Assembly (NCBI GenBank): GCA_902797015.1
Contig: CADBRG010000128.1
Coordinates: forward strand, 1 to 23,895
Direction: 5' to 3'
Length of the DNA stretch: 23,895 nt
Source: an uncultured Lachnospiraceae bacterium
Lineage (GTDB): Bacteria; Bacillota; Clostridia; Lachnospirales; Lachnospiraceae
Below, in pieces: positions 1 through 7,856 of this stretch. Each line of letters begins with the position of its first letter. The first letter of the stretch is position 1. A model generated the notes under the pieces. That model made no database searches, was not told the DNA's origin, and saw only the letters and a list, made by a program, of their open reading frames with translations. A program made the position numbers and the translations under genes.

Positions 1-1074
1 ATCCGGTGTGGTGTCCGAGACGTGATACGAGTCCATGATGTGCGACAAAACCGCGATCGGACGCGCCATATGATAGGAGCTTCTGTTTGACATCAGGAAG
101 ATTATGAACACCAGGGCTGCGATCAGAATCAGCAAAATGATGACAATGTTTGACATGGGCCGGTTCAGCTCTTTATACGGTGTGATCATGACCGTTCGCC
201 AGCCGTTGATATTAAGATCTGAACAGGAGTAAAGATAAGCGTCCCCGGCATAGCGTACGAATTCATTCCGGTCAGAAATGCCGAATTTATCGATCAATTC
301 GCTATAGTCACGTAAAGGACGGTTAGAATCGATAACATCTCCGTCCTGATCGAGCAGATACAGGTTGGTTGTACTTCCCCAGTCCAGATCGCGCCAGAGG
401 TTCTGCATATAATCATTGTTAATATAGATCATCAGATAACCGAGACGCATGTTGGGAGACTCCACACTGTAAATGGGACGTGCCAGCATACGTGTATTGA
501 TCTGATCGGGGATCTCCCCGTTTCTCTGCGCCTGCATTCTTTGACTGGAGAGTGTCGCATAAGAATACCATGAAGGGGAATGGTTTTGTAACAGTAAATT
601 GCGATACCACCATTTTTCCCGAATGCCATTAAAGGAGGCTTTGTCCGTATATGCTCCGGTGGTAGAAAAGAGCGTATAGGTATTTCCGGTGATGACGATA
701 CTGTCAATGAAATCTCTGTCCGTCATCAGTGCAGAAATGGTGTACGATACGGCGCTGTCATCCGGATAGGAACTGTCATTGCCGGCGTCTCTCATATAAT
801 CCTGAATATCAGAGGATAAGATGATGTCGCGGGAGATACCCTCTGCGTTAGAATAAACAGAAAGCAGCCGTGCGTTCAGGTGACCGAGCTGTGTTTCCTG
901 CGCCTGGGTTAGGGTCTGTCTGGTACTGTTGCTTGTAAGGACATACGAAAAAATCGCCATTGCAGCCAGGATCGGAATGGCAATGGCCAGGAATGATATG
1001 AAAAGTCTTTGCCGGAAACTGGTATTGCCGGAAAGACCACTGAAAATATGGAAAAACAGGTCCCGTCTCTTCAT
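1..1074 (-). CDS. YesM-like sensor histidine kinase, C-terminus cut off by window edge
   Basis: The reading frame is open from an ATG at 1074 to the window edge, giving 358 residues. A cytoplasmic N-terminus is followed by a membrane segment (about residues 25-47), a large extracellular region (about 48-305) that looks like a dCache sensor, and a second membrane segment (about 309-328). A HAMP-like linker begins with ARPIAVLSHIMDSY. This layout is typical of two-component kinases of the YesM/LytS-like family; the His-kinase and ATPase domains would lie outside the window. The ribosome site AGAGGTG sits just upstream of the ATG. The gene diverges from the solute-binding lipoprotein at 1174. 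In many Lachnospiraceae such kinases sit beside sugar-binding proteins and an AraC-type response regulator. The regulator is not visible here, and the ligand is unknown. Confidence 0.85.
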   Translation of the reverse strand, partial: MKRRDLFFHIFSGLSGNTSFRQRLFISFLAIAIPILAAMAIFSYVLTSNSTRQTLTQAQETQLGHLNARLLSVYSNAEGISRDIILSSDIQDYMRDAGNDSSYPDDSAVSYTISALMTDRDFIDSIVITGNTYTLFSTTGAYTDKASFNGIREKWWYRNLLLQNHSPSWYSYATLSSQRMQAQRNGEIPDQINTRMLARPIYSVESPNMRLGYLMIYINNDYMQNLWRDLDWGSTTNLYLLDQDGDVIDSNRPLRDYSELIDKFGISDRNEFVRYAGDAYLYSCSDLNINGWRTVMITPYKELNRPMSNIVIILLILIAALVFIIFLMSNRSSYHMARPIAVLSHIMDSYHVSDTTPD

Positions 1075-1112
1075 TTGTCACCTCTCATGCTGATGGTACA
1101 ACGTTAAGCACT

Positions 1113-1140
1113 TTGTTGCAAGCGTGACTTGCATTATGAT
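1113..1140 (+). promoter_or_regulatory. Putative promoter with embedded palindrome in the divergent kinase/lipoprotein region
   Basis: A -35-like TTGTTG (1113-1118) and a -10-like TATGAT (1135-1140) are 16 bp apart and point toward the lipoprotein gene. Between them lies the inverted repeat TGCAAG-CGTGA-CTTGCA (1117-1133), placed where a bound regulator would block or remodel RNA polymerase. The promoter match is moderate and the operator role is inference. Confidence 0.5.
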
Positions 1141-1173
1141 AAGATGGTTTTGCATTAAATCATTAGAAAAGTT

Positions 1174-2493
1174 GTGGTTAAAATGAGAAAGTTTTTTAGA
1201 ATCCTGGCTATGGTGCTCCTCTCAGGGGCGATTGTCACGGGTACTGTGGCATGCAGTGTGCCGGAAAAACCGGAGCCGGAAAAAACTGAAGAAGCAGCAG
1301 ATGCTGATCAGGATGCTGATCTGGAAGTCTGGACTTTTTATGACAGGAATGTTCCGGGCTACTATTACATGTTTCTGTGGGATGATATTGCCAAAGCGCA
1401 GGGAATTGCTGTAGATGTAAAAAACTATGCATCGGATGAGATGGAAACAAAGCTGGAGCTGGCATTGGTTACGGGAGAACTGCCGGATGTTTTTCTGACA
1501 CCGGGCGGGACGTTTCTTGATGAATTCATAGAGGCCGGGGTCTGCGAGCCGGTAGATGAATACATCGAAACCCTGAATTTTACAGAAGAGTATGATATAC
1601 CGTATGTGGATGGCCGGTATTATGAAATCCCGTGTATGCAGACGGATTACGGTGTGACCTATTATGATGCGATGCTTCTGGAAAAAATGGATCTGGAGAT
1701 TCCAAAGACCTGGGATGATCTGGAAGAGTTGATCGCTGCTGTGCATGCCTACAATGAAAAGAACGGGACATCCTATTCGGCGATCTCTTTTGGAGATAAG
1801 GATGGTTATCAGGGTAATCTGCTGCTGGATATGATCTCCATCAGTGAGCAGGTGAACAAACATCCGGATCAGATAGAAGATCCGGTGTTGATCGACCGTG
1901 AAACATTGCAGTCCTCTGCACAGAAGCTGGTCAGGTTAAATGAACTCGGTGCCTTTTCAGAAGATTACATGGAGACGGGGGACGAAGAAGCAGTCACCAA
2001 CTTTATCCAGCATAATTCCGTGATGCTTGTCAATCATTCGGCGATCCTTTCCCATCTGATCTGGAATATGAAGGAAGATTTTTACACCGGGCTTTTTCCC
2101 GGAATGTACAATACAGACGGGAACTACAGAATGATACGACTGGATGGAGATACCAGGCCCGGATTGTGTATCAATGCATCCTGCAAGGATAAAGAACTGG
2201 CAGGTGCGCTGTGTATGGAGTATGTAAAGAGAATAAATGAGGAAAATATAAAGACCGGGTGCAGGACGATGCTCAAAGAGAGTGATATCAAGGCAGAGCG
2301 GCTTCTTGAGCGGCACATAGAGATGAACAGTCTGCTCGATAATGCGGCAGGGACCATTGCTGCACCAAGTGCCATGCAGAATGCTGACATTAAGAATTTG
2401 ATCCGCTCACTGACAAAGGATCTCTACAGCGGACAGGCGGACACGCAAGAGTTCTTGGAGGCGATGCAGGAGGCATTCCGGGAGACAAAATAG
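1174..2493 (+). CDS. Extracellular solute-binding lipoprotein, family 1 (sugar type)
   Basis: This is a secreted lipoprotein of the SBP_bac_1 type that binds carbohydrates for ABC import or for sensing. The N-terminus has a lysine/arginine start, a hydrophobic stretch and a lipobox TVAC with the modified Cys at residue 27. An acidic linker rich in Glu and Asp follows, then a full-length binding fold that includes LEVWTFYD near the start and PKTWDDLEELI, a common sugar-SBP signature. The start is uncertain: GTG at 1174 or ATG at 1183 (MRKFF), and neither has a strong Shine-Dalgarno. No permease or ATPase gene follows; a terminator comes directly after. Together with the divergent sensor kinase, this suggests either a sensing partner or a binding protein that uses a distant transporter. 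The ligand cannot be read from the sequence. Confidence 0.88.
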   Translation: MVKMRKFFRILAMVLLSGAIVTGTVACSVPEKPEPEKTEEAADADQDADLEVWTFYDRNVPGYYYMFLWDDIAKAQGIAVDVKNYASDEMETKLELALVTGELPDVFLTPGGTFLDEFIEAGVCEPVDEYIETLNFTEEYDIPYVDGRYYEIPCMQTDYGVTYYDAMLLEKMDLEIPKTWDDLEELIAAVHAYNEKNGTSYSAISFGDKDGYQGNLLLDMISISEQVNKHPDQIEDPVLIDRETLQSSAQKLVRLNELGAFSEDYMETGDEEAVTNFIQHNSVMLVNHSAILSHLIWNMKEDFYTGLFPGMYNTDGNYRMIRLDGDTRPGLCINASCKDKELAGALCMEYVKRINEENIKTGCRTMLKESDIKAERLLERHIEMNSLLDNAAGTIAAPSAMQNADIKNLIRSLTKDLYSGQADTQEFLEAMQEAFRETK

Positions 2494-2529
2494 AAAAACG
2501 CAAAAATCTAATCAAACTATTAGTAAAGT

Positions 2530-2568
2530 AGCACAAAAACGATCAAGGTTTTTGTGCTATTTTTATTT
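2530..2568 (+). terminator. Rho-independent terminator after the solute-binding lipoprotein
   Basis: An 11-bp perfect stem, AGCACAAAAAC paired with GTTTTTGTGCT (2530-2540 / 2548-2558), has a 7-nt loop and is followed by ATTTTTATTT. It separates the lipoprotein gene from the liv operon. Confidence 0.9.
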
Positions 2569-2698
2569 ACTAAAAATAAAAAAGTAAAATTCTAAATAAA
2601 ATCTTAACTTTACCCAATATATATTTTGGGGCGAATCGAATATCATAAAAAATACCAAAGACGAACTTGTAGTCTTTTTATGTGAAGGAGGAAAAAAC
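2569..2698 (+). promoter_or_regulatory. A/T-rich leader of the liv operon
   Basis: This 130-bp A/T-rich stretch must carry the liv promoter, but no -35/-10 pair with good spacing stands out; TATCAT at 2641 is the best -10-like hexamer. A short stem, AAAGAC (2657-2662) with GTCTTT (2672-2677), precedes the strong ribosome site GAAGGAGG (2684-2691). Confidence 0.4.
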
Positions 2699-3979
2699 AT
2701 GAAAAAGAGATTCGCAAGAATTGCAGCAATTGCAGTAGCAGCTGTTATGGTTGGCTCACTTGCAGCTTGCGGCAGCAATGGTGGCGGCTCCGGCAGCGCA
2801 GCTCCGGAAAGCGGCAAAAAGGCATCTGGTGACACAATCACAGTCGGTGTTGTTTATCCGCAGACAGGTGCTCTGGCAGCATTCGGTGCCGGCACAGAGG
2901 AAATGTACGGATACGCAGTTGACGAGATCAACCAGGCAGGCGGTATCGAGGTTGACGGTTCTGCTAAGCAGATCGAGCTGGTTTACGCTGACTCCGAGTC
3001 AGATCCGACCAAGGCTTCTGAAGCAGCTAACAACCTGATCTCCAGCAAGGACATTGACATCATGCTGACCGCTAAGACAGCTGATACAACCGTTCCGGTA
3101 GCAGCAGCTTGTGAGCGTGCAGGCGTTGTATGTCTGTCCGTTGATACACCGGATGAAGCTTGGGCTACATCTGATTATCAGTACAGCTTCCATGCTGGAT
3201 TCAACACAGAGAACGAGCTGAACTCTTTCAAGGATGCTTGGGACAAAGCTGGTATCTCCGGCGGTAAAGTTGGTGTTATGCACGCAACCGATACAGAAGG
3301 TCAGACCATGATCGGCGCAATCAGCGCATTCTGTGAAGCTAACGGTTACGAAGCATATGATCCGGGCGCTTACACATCCGGTTCTACAGATTACACATCC
3401 ATCATCAACAACCTGAAGAAGGAAGGCTGCGACGCAGTAGTAGGCGTTATGCTGACATCTGACTTCGGTACATTCTTCTCACAGCTGAAATCTTCCGGTT
3501 ACATGCCGAAAGTTACCACAGTTGCAAAAGCTACTCTGTTCAAAGAGGACGTAGATGCAGCAGGTGCTAACGGTCTGGCTGACGGCCTTTGCTCTGAAGT
3601 ATGGTGGACACCGTCTCATCCGTTTGTATCTTCCATCACAGGCGAGACCTGCGAAGATATCGGAAACAAATGGATGGAGCTGACAGGTGCTGAGTATGCA
3701 CCGGCTACAGCTGGTTATGACTATGCAAACGTAGAGATCCTGTACAACGTTCTGAAGAACGCTGGCACACTGGATACAGATGCTTTAGTAAAAGCAGCTG
3801 ATGAGCTTTCAATCGACACCGTAATCGGACCGGTTGACTTCAACGATCAGCACTACTCTGTACAGCCGCTTGTAACAGGACAGTGGATCTACAACGAGGA
3901 TGGCACATGGACACAGGAAATCATTGCTAATACTCAGGTTCCGGATTGCCCGACAACAGCTGAACTGAAAGTAAACTAA
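2699..3979 (+). CDS. livJ: Branched-chain amino acid ABC transporter substrate-binding lipoprotein
   Basis: This is the extracytoplasmic receptor of a LIV-type (HAAT) ABC importer, anchored as a lipoprotein. Residues 1-23 are a signal peptide ending in the lipobox LAAC with Cys24, followed by a Gly/Ser-rich linker. The mature part is a Peripla_BP_6 two-lobe receptor starting TITVGVVYPQTGALAAFG, a common LivJ opening. The 426-residue length is typical. A very strong GAAGGAGG site and even use of favoured codons suggest high expression. It is the first gene of livJ-G-F-H-M. Substrates of this family include Leu/Ile/Val, other amino acids, urea and short amides, so the exact ligand is uncertain although the transporter class is clear. 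Confidence 0.93.
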   Translation: MKKRFARIAAIAVAAVMVGSLAACGSNGGGSGSAAPESGKKASGDTITVGVVYPQTGALAAFGAGTEEMYGYAVDEINQAGGIEVDGSAKQIELVYADSESDPTKASEAANNLISSKDIDIMLTAKTADTTVPVAAACERAGVVCLSVDTPDEAWATSDYQYSFHAGFNTENELNSFKDAWDKAGISGGKVGVMHATDTEGQTMIGAISAFCEANGYEAYDPGAYTSGSTDYTSIINNLKKEGCDAVVGVMLTSDFGTFFSQLKSSGYMPKVTTVAKATLFKEDVDAAGANGLADGLCSEVWWTPSHPFVSSITGETCEDIGNKWMELTGAEYAPATAGYDYANVEILYNVLKNAGTLDTDALVKAADELSIDTVIGPVDFNDQHYSVQPLVTGQWIYNEDGTWTQEIIANTQVPDCPTTAELKVN

Positions 3980-4023
3980 TCTTTAAGGTTATGTAACTCC
4001 TCATTAAATTAAAGAACTGGCGA

Positions 4024-4050
4024 GAGGCCGCCGCTTACAGTGGCGGCCTC
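4024..4050 (+). promoter_or_regulatory. GC-rich intercistronic hairpin between livJ and livG
   Basis: A perfect 9-bp inverted repeat, GAGGCCGCC (4024-4032) with GGCGGCCTC (4042-4050), has a 9-nt loop. It is followed by TTATCAGG rather than a uridine tract, so it is more likely an mRNA-stabilising or partial-termination element than a full terminator. It would help keep the receptor in excess over the membrane complex. Confidence 0.75.
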
Positions 4051-4084
4051 TTATCAGGTAAAGGCAAAAAAAGGAGGTAGGGGA

Positions 4085-4813
4085 TTGAGTGCTATATTAA
4101 AGGTACATGATCTTGGTATATCATTCGGAAGCAACCATGTCTTAAAGAGCATCAACTTTGAGCTTGGTGAAGGCGAGGTTCTGGGTGTAATCGGCCCGAA
4201 CGGTGCTGGTAAGACCGTTATGCTGAACATCCTGACCGGTATTCTGAAGCCTACCAAGGGTACCATCGAATTCGATGGAAAAGAAATCGGACACGAAGGC
4301 GTGACCGAGCGTTGCCGCAGTGGTATCGGAAGAACATTCCAGGTTCCGCGTCCGTTCGAGCAGATGACCGTATTTGAGAACATCATGGTCGGCGGTGTGT
4401 TTGGCGCAGGTATGAGCGAAGCACAGGCAAAAGAAAAAGCATTGGAAGTAGCAAGTCTGATCAAACTCGATGACAAGCTTGACCTGTTCGCAGGTAAGCT
4501 CGGACTCCTTGACAGAAAACGTCTGGAAATCGGACGTGCACTTGCAACCGAGCCGAAGATCGTTCTTCTGGATGAGGTTGGTGGTGGCCTGACAGAGTCT
4601 GAAGTAGGTCTGATCATTAACCTTGTTAAAGATATTCAGAAGCAGGGCGTTAGCGTTATCTGGATCGAGCATATCATCAGAACCATGCTGGAAGGTACCA
4701 ACCGCGTAATGCTTCTGGCTGACGGTGTCGACGTTATCACAGGCCCGCCGCTTGAAGTTATGAACTCAGCAGAGGTTAAGAAGGTTTATATGGGAGGAGG
4801 CGACGACGAGTAA
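4085..4813 (+). CDS. livG: Branched-chain amino acid ABC transporter ATP-binding protein (LivG-like)
   Basis: This is one of two cytoplasmic ATPases that power the LIV importer. I place the start at TTG 4085, because AAGGAGG (4071-4077) lies 7 nt upstream; an in-frame GTG at 4040 lies inside the intercistronic hairpin and has no ribosome site. The 242-residue product has Walker A GPNGAGKT (37-44), a Walker B region IVLLDEV (159-165) and the H-loop His at about 196 in WIEH. The usual LSGGQ signature is replaced by LGLLDRKR (139-146), and the residue after the Walker B Asp-Glu is Val rather than Pro. A similar degenerate signature is seen in a subset of LivG-type ATPases, so the protein is probably functional. 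The gene overlaps livF by 1 nt (TAATG). Confidence 0.92.
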   Translation: MSAILKVHDLGISFGSNHVLKSINFELGEGEVLGVIGPNGAGKTVMLNILTGILKPTKGTIEFDGKEIGHEGVTERCRSGIGRTFQVPRPFEQMTVFENIMVGGVFGAGMSEAQAKEKALEVASLIKLDDKLDLFAGKLGLLDRKRLEIGRALATEPKIVLLDEVGGGLTESEVGLIINLVKDIQKQGVSVIWIEHIIRTMLEGTNRVMLLADGVDVITGPPLEVMNSAEVKKVYMGGGDDE

Positions 4814-5532
4814 TGAGTTTATTGGAAGTAAAAAACATTGACGTTCATTACGGCGATTTCCTCGCCATTCAGGATGTGTCGCTTAACGTAGAACCGGGTA
4901 CGATCGTTTCTCTGATCGGTGCAAACGGTGCCGGCAAATCCACCATTATGAATACGATCTGCGGTCTGAACAAACCGACCAAAGGTGATATCATCTTTGA
5001 CGGCAACAATATCGCAGGCAAAAAAGCAAACCAGATTGCAAGACTTGGTCTGACCATGTCTCCGGAAGGAAGCCACTGCTTCGAGAAGATGACCGTTCAG
5101 GATAACCTTCTGATGGGCGCATATCTGGAAAAAGGACCGGAGCGGATGAAACGTCTTGAAGATGTTTATCGCCTGTTCCCGATCCTGAATGAAAAGAAAA
5201 ACCAGCAGGCTACATACCTTTCCGGTGGTCAGAGACAGATGCTTGCCATCGGCCGTGGTATCATGTCACAGCCGAAGATCCTGCTGTTGGACGAAATCTC
5301 ACTTGGTCTTGCACCGGTTGTCATCAATGATATCTATGACAAACTGCAGGAGATCGCTGAGACAGGCCTTACGATGCTGATCGTAGAGCAGAACGTAACA
5401 AGATCTCTGTCTGTATCTGATTACTCATACGTTATCCTTGAAGGCAAGGTAGTCATGGAAGGCAAATCAAGTGAACTCAACGAATCTGAAGTAAACGATG
5501 CTTACTTTGGTATCGGCGATTTCGCGCACTAG
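4813..5532 (+). CDS. livF: Branched-chain amino acid ABC transporter ATP-binding protein (LivF-like)
   Basis: This is the second ATPase of the LIV importer. It has Walker A GANGAGKST (about 36-44), a canonical signature LSGGQ (136-140), Walker B ILLLDE (156-161) and the H-loop region IVEQN. The 239-residue length is standard for LivF. Its ATG overlaps the livG stop (TAATG), so translation of the two ATPases is probably coupled and gives a 1:1 ratio. Because LivG has a degenerate signature and LivF an intact one, the heterodimer may have two unequal ATP sites; that is inference from the sequences. Confidence 0.95.
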   Translation: MSLLEVKNIDVHYGDFLAIQDVSLNVEPGTIVSLIGANGAGKSTIMNTICGLNKPTKGDIIFDGNNIAGKKANQIARLGLTMSPEGSHCFEKMTVQDNLLMGAYLEKGPERMKRLEDVYRLFPILNEKKNQQATYLSGGQRQMLAIGRGIMSQPKILLLDEISLGLAPVVINDIYDKLQEIAETGLTMLIVEQNVTRSLSVSDYSYVILEGKVVMEGKSSELNESEVNDAYFGIGDFAH

Positions 5533-5550
5533 GGAAAGGAGGACGTGTAA

Positions 5551-6417
5551 ATGTTACAATGTATTATTACCGGTATCCTTCTGGGTGGTCTGTACTCCAT
5601 GATCGGAATTGGTATGTCACTTGTTTTCGGTATCATGAAACTGACAAACCTGGCTCATGGTGATCTGATGATCCTGGGTACCTATATTACAATGGTTGTA
5701 TCCAATGCACTTGGATTTAACCTGGTCATCTCTACGATTATCTCTGTAATCGTAATGTGTGTGATCGGCTTTATCGTTCAGCAGTTCCTGGTTAACCGCG
5801 TTATGGATAAGGGTGAGGCACCGGCTCTTCTGGTTACCTTCGGTCTTTCCATTTTCCTGGCAAACCTGATGCTGAAGATCTTCAGCGCTGACAACCAGCT
5901 GCTGACAAACAAGATGGCTTCCGTAAACGTTATTACCACTCCGGTATTATCTGTTTCCGCAAGCTACCTGATCAGCTTTATCGTAGCAGTTATCATCATC
6001 GTTGGTCTTGCACTTGTAATGCAGAAGACAAACTTCGGTCGTTCCATCCGTGCAACCTCTGATGACCCGATGGCAGCTGAGCTGATGGGTGTAAATACAA
6101 AAATGGCATTCGCAGCTGCAATGGTTATCTGCATGGGTATCACAGCAGTAGCAGGAACCCTGGTAGGTTCAACATTCACATTCTATCCGTCATCCGGTAC
6201 ACAGTACCTGATCATCGCATTCGGTGTTGTTGTAATCGGTGGTATGGGAAGTCTGTTCGGTACACTGATCGGTGGTATCGTACTTGGTGTAGCTCAGCTT
6301 CTTGGTGGATTCGCATTCGGATCCGGCGTTCAGATGTTGATCGCTTACATCGTGTTACTCGTAATTCTGGCTCTCCGGCCAAACGGATTGTTCGCAACTT
6401 CTGCGGTGCGGAAATAA
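5551..6417 (+). CDS. livH: Branched-chain amino acid ABC transporter permease (LivH-like)
   Basis: This is an integral membrane permease of the LIV importer, 288 residues and almost entirely hydrophobic helices. It opens with MLQCIITGILLGGLYSMIGI and contains LTNLAHGDLMILG, a motif shared by LivH and UrtB permeases. The stretch GRSIRATSDDPMAAELMG (about residues 162-179) is the cytoplasmic coupling loop that contacts the ATPases. It has a clear GGAGG ribosome site and starts 18 nt after livF. It pairs with livM downstream to form the translocation pore. Confidence 0.94.
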   Translation: MLQCIITGILLGGLYSMIGIGMSLVFGIMKLTNLAHGDLMILGTYITMVVSNALGFNLVISTIISVIVMCVIGFIVQQFLVNRVMDKGEAPALLVTFGLSIFLANLMLKIFSADNQLLTNKMASVNVITTPVLSVSASYLISFIVAVIIIVGLALVMQKTNFGRSIRATSDDPMAAELMGVNTKMAFAAAMVICMGITAVAGTLVGSTFTFYPSSGTQYLIIAFGVVVIGGMGSLFGTLIGGIVLGVAQLLGGFAFGSGVQMLIAYIVLLVILALRPNGLFATSAVRK

Positions 6418-6432
6418 GGAGGGACGGATATT

Positions 6433-7407
6433 ATGAAAATGAAAAAACAGAATCTGATCATTTTAATTATCGCAATTGTAGTGTTATTCGGAATATTGCC
6501 GGCAGCAGGTTCAAACAACCTCCTTCAGATGGTAACGCTTATGTGCTTATACCTCGCAATGAGCCAGATGTGGAATCTTCTTGGCGGATATGCAGGTATG
6601 CTCTCCCTCGGTATGCAGGCGTTCATCGGAATCGGCGGTTATACGCTGACAATTCTTTCGGTACAGTTTGGTGTTAACATTTATCTCTCAATCATCATTG
6701 GAGCAGTCATCTGTGCCCTGTTTGGACTTGCTGTTTCACCGGCAATCTTTAAGATGAGTGGTGTATACTTTGCAATCGGTACCTGGATCGTAGCAGAAGC
6801 TCTGAACGTATTCTTCTCAAACTGGAAGTTTGTTGGATACGCAAAAGACTGGAGTATCAACTCTGTATTCGGCATGAGCACAAGACAGCTGTACTATACA
6901 GCACTGGTTGTAGCAATTCTTGCTACCCTGATCGTATTTGTTCTGCTTCGTACAAAGACCGGACTTGCTCTGATGGCAATCCGCGACAGTGCATCCGCTG
7001 CAGAGACCATGGGTGTTGAGATCTACAAGACCAAGCTGAAATGCTATGTAATCGCATGCTTCATGATGGGTCTGATCGGTGGCGCTCAGTACATGCAGAC
7101 CGCTTACATCAACCCGTCAACAGGTTTCTCCATTAACTGGACCATCGCTATGACATTCGCTGTTATCATCGGTGGACTTGGAACAATGGAAGGCCCGATC
7201 GTAGGTGCTGTACTCTACGTTATCATTACGCAGATCATGTACAACTTCCCGGGTATGTCAAATATCGTACTTGGTATCATCGCGATCGTTGTTATCCTGC
7301 TGGCTCCGGACGGAATCATGGGTACGCTTTACAAGAAGACCGGATTCCAGATCCTGTCGCCGAGACGTAGCATACCAAAGGTTGGCGAGACAAAAGCAGC
7401 TGAATAG
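6433..7407 (+). CDS. livM: Branched-chain amino acid ABC transporter permease (LivM-like)
   Basis: This is the second permease subunit of the LIV importer, 324 residues with many membrane helices. It contains LLGGYAGMLSLGMQAFIGIG near residue 55, a typical LivM motif. The coupling loop TKTGLALMAIRDSASAAETMG matches the family, as does the C-terminal APDGIMG just before a polar tail. The gene starts 15 nt after livH with an AAGGAGG site. It is the last gene of the operon and is followed by a strong terminator at 7462-7499. Confidence 0.94.
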   Translation: MKMKKQNLIILIIAIVVLFGILPAAGSNNLLQMVTLMCLYLAMSQMWNLLGGYAGMLSLGMQAFIGIGGYTLTILSVQFGVNIYLSIIIGAVICALFGLAVSPAIFKMSGVYFAIGTWIVAEALNVFFSNWKFVGYAKDWSINSVFGMSTRQLYYTALVVAILATLIVFVLLRTKTGLALMAIRDSASAAETMGVEIYKTKLKCYVIACFMMGLIGGAQYMQTAYINPSTGFSINWTIAMTFAVIIGGLGTMEGPIVGAVLYVIITQIMYNFPGMSNIVLGIIAIVVILLAPDGIMGTLYKKTGFQILSPRRSIPKVGETKAAE

Positions 7408-7461
7408 TTGTATTCGTTATTGTTTCATAACGAGTAAAGTCTAATTTAATAACCCATTTTA

Positions 7462-7499
7462 AAAAAAGCTGTATCCGGTTTTCCGGATGCAGCTTTTTT
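7462..7499 (+). terminator. Rho-independent terminator of the liv operon
   Basis: A 17-bp stem pairs 7462-7478 with 7483-7499 through a TTTT loop, with one G-U wobble; the 3' arm ends in six T. The A-run on the 5' side makes it potentially bidirectional. Confidence 0.95.
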
Positions 7500-7547
7500 G
7501 TGGATTGAGATGGCTTTTGGGCGCCATAGACATCCCGGTGATTCCGG

Positions 7548-7736
7548 TTTGGAACATAATGGGGGGCTGAGCTAGGGTAATGTTCCAAAAACATGTGCTG
7601 AAAGCGAGTTGGAGCTAAATTTTGGAACATAATGGGGGCTCAAACTAGGGTAATGTTCCAAAAACATGTGCTGAAAGCGAGTTGGATTTAATTTTTGGAA
7701 CACAGTGAGGGTTTAAGCCGCAGGAATGTTCCAAAA
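7548..7736. repeat. 73-bp tandem repeat, two full units and one partial, each carrying a hairpin
   Basis: Units start at 7548, 7621 and 7694, so the period is exactly 73 bp. Each begins TTTGGAACA and contains the complement TGTTCCAAA about 32 nt later (arms 7548-7557/7580-7589, 7621-7630/7653-7662, 7694-7702/7727-7735). Units 1 and 2 share a nearly identical second half that includes ACATGTGCTGAAAGCGAGT. Unit 3 stops after its hairpin and is more diverged. No ORF runs through the array, and no uridine tract follows the stems. This is most of the 449-bp gap between livM and the superoxide reductase gene. Confidence 0.85.
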
Positions 7737-7776
7737 GATGAATGATAATGTAAATTCTACCAATACGCCATTTCAT

Positions 7777-7826
7777 TTTTCGTGCAAATCATGTAAAATA
7801 GTGGCAGGTACTATTTGGTAACCAAA
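7777..7826 (+). promoter_or_regulatory. Putative promoter and palindromic operator for superoxide reductase
   Basis: A -10-like TAAAAT (7794-7799) is 17 bp from a weak -35 (about 7771-7776). Just downstream, where the transcript would begin, lies the palindrome TTTGGT-A-ACCAAA (7814-7826). It does not match the PerR box. The promoter is tentative; the palindrome itself is clear. Confidence 0.4.
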
Positions 7827-7856
7827 GGCGTTTTGTGATAGATAGGGGGTATCGCC

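Noticed and set aside
1222..1863. 213-codon minus-strand ORF
   Set aside because: It is antisense to the solute-binding lipoprotein, rich in unlikely His/Ile/Cys runs, and has no ribosome site.
2585..2605. CodY-like box upstream of livJ
   Set aside because: The best alignment to AATTTTCWGAAAATT has five mismatches in an A/T-rich region, which is expected by chance.
4040..4084. N-terminal extension of livG from GTG 4040
   Set aside because: The codon lies in the intercistronic hairpin without a ribosome site, while TTG 4085 has AAGGAGG at ideal spacing and gives the usual LivG N-terminus.
7548..7736. CRISPR-like array of regularly spaced repeats
   Set aside because: The whole 73-bp unit is repeated, including the part that would be the spacer, and there are only two and a half units with no cas genes.
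7548..7736. LexA-type boxes (GAAC...GTTC)
   Set aside because: The half-sites are separated by more than 20 bp, not the 4 bp of a Firmicute LexA operator; the pairing fits an RNA or DNA hairpin.
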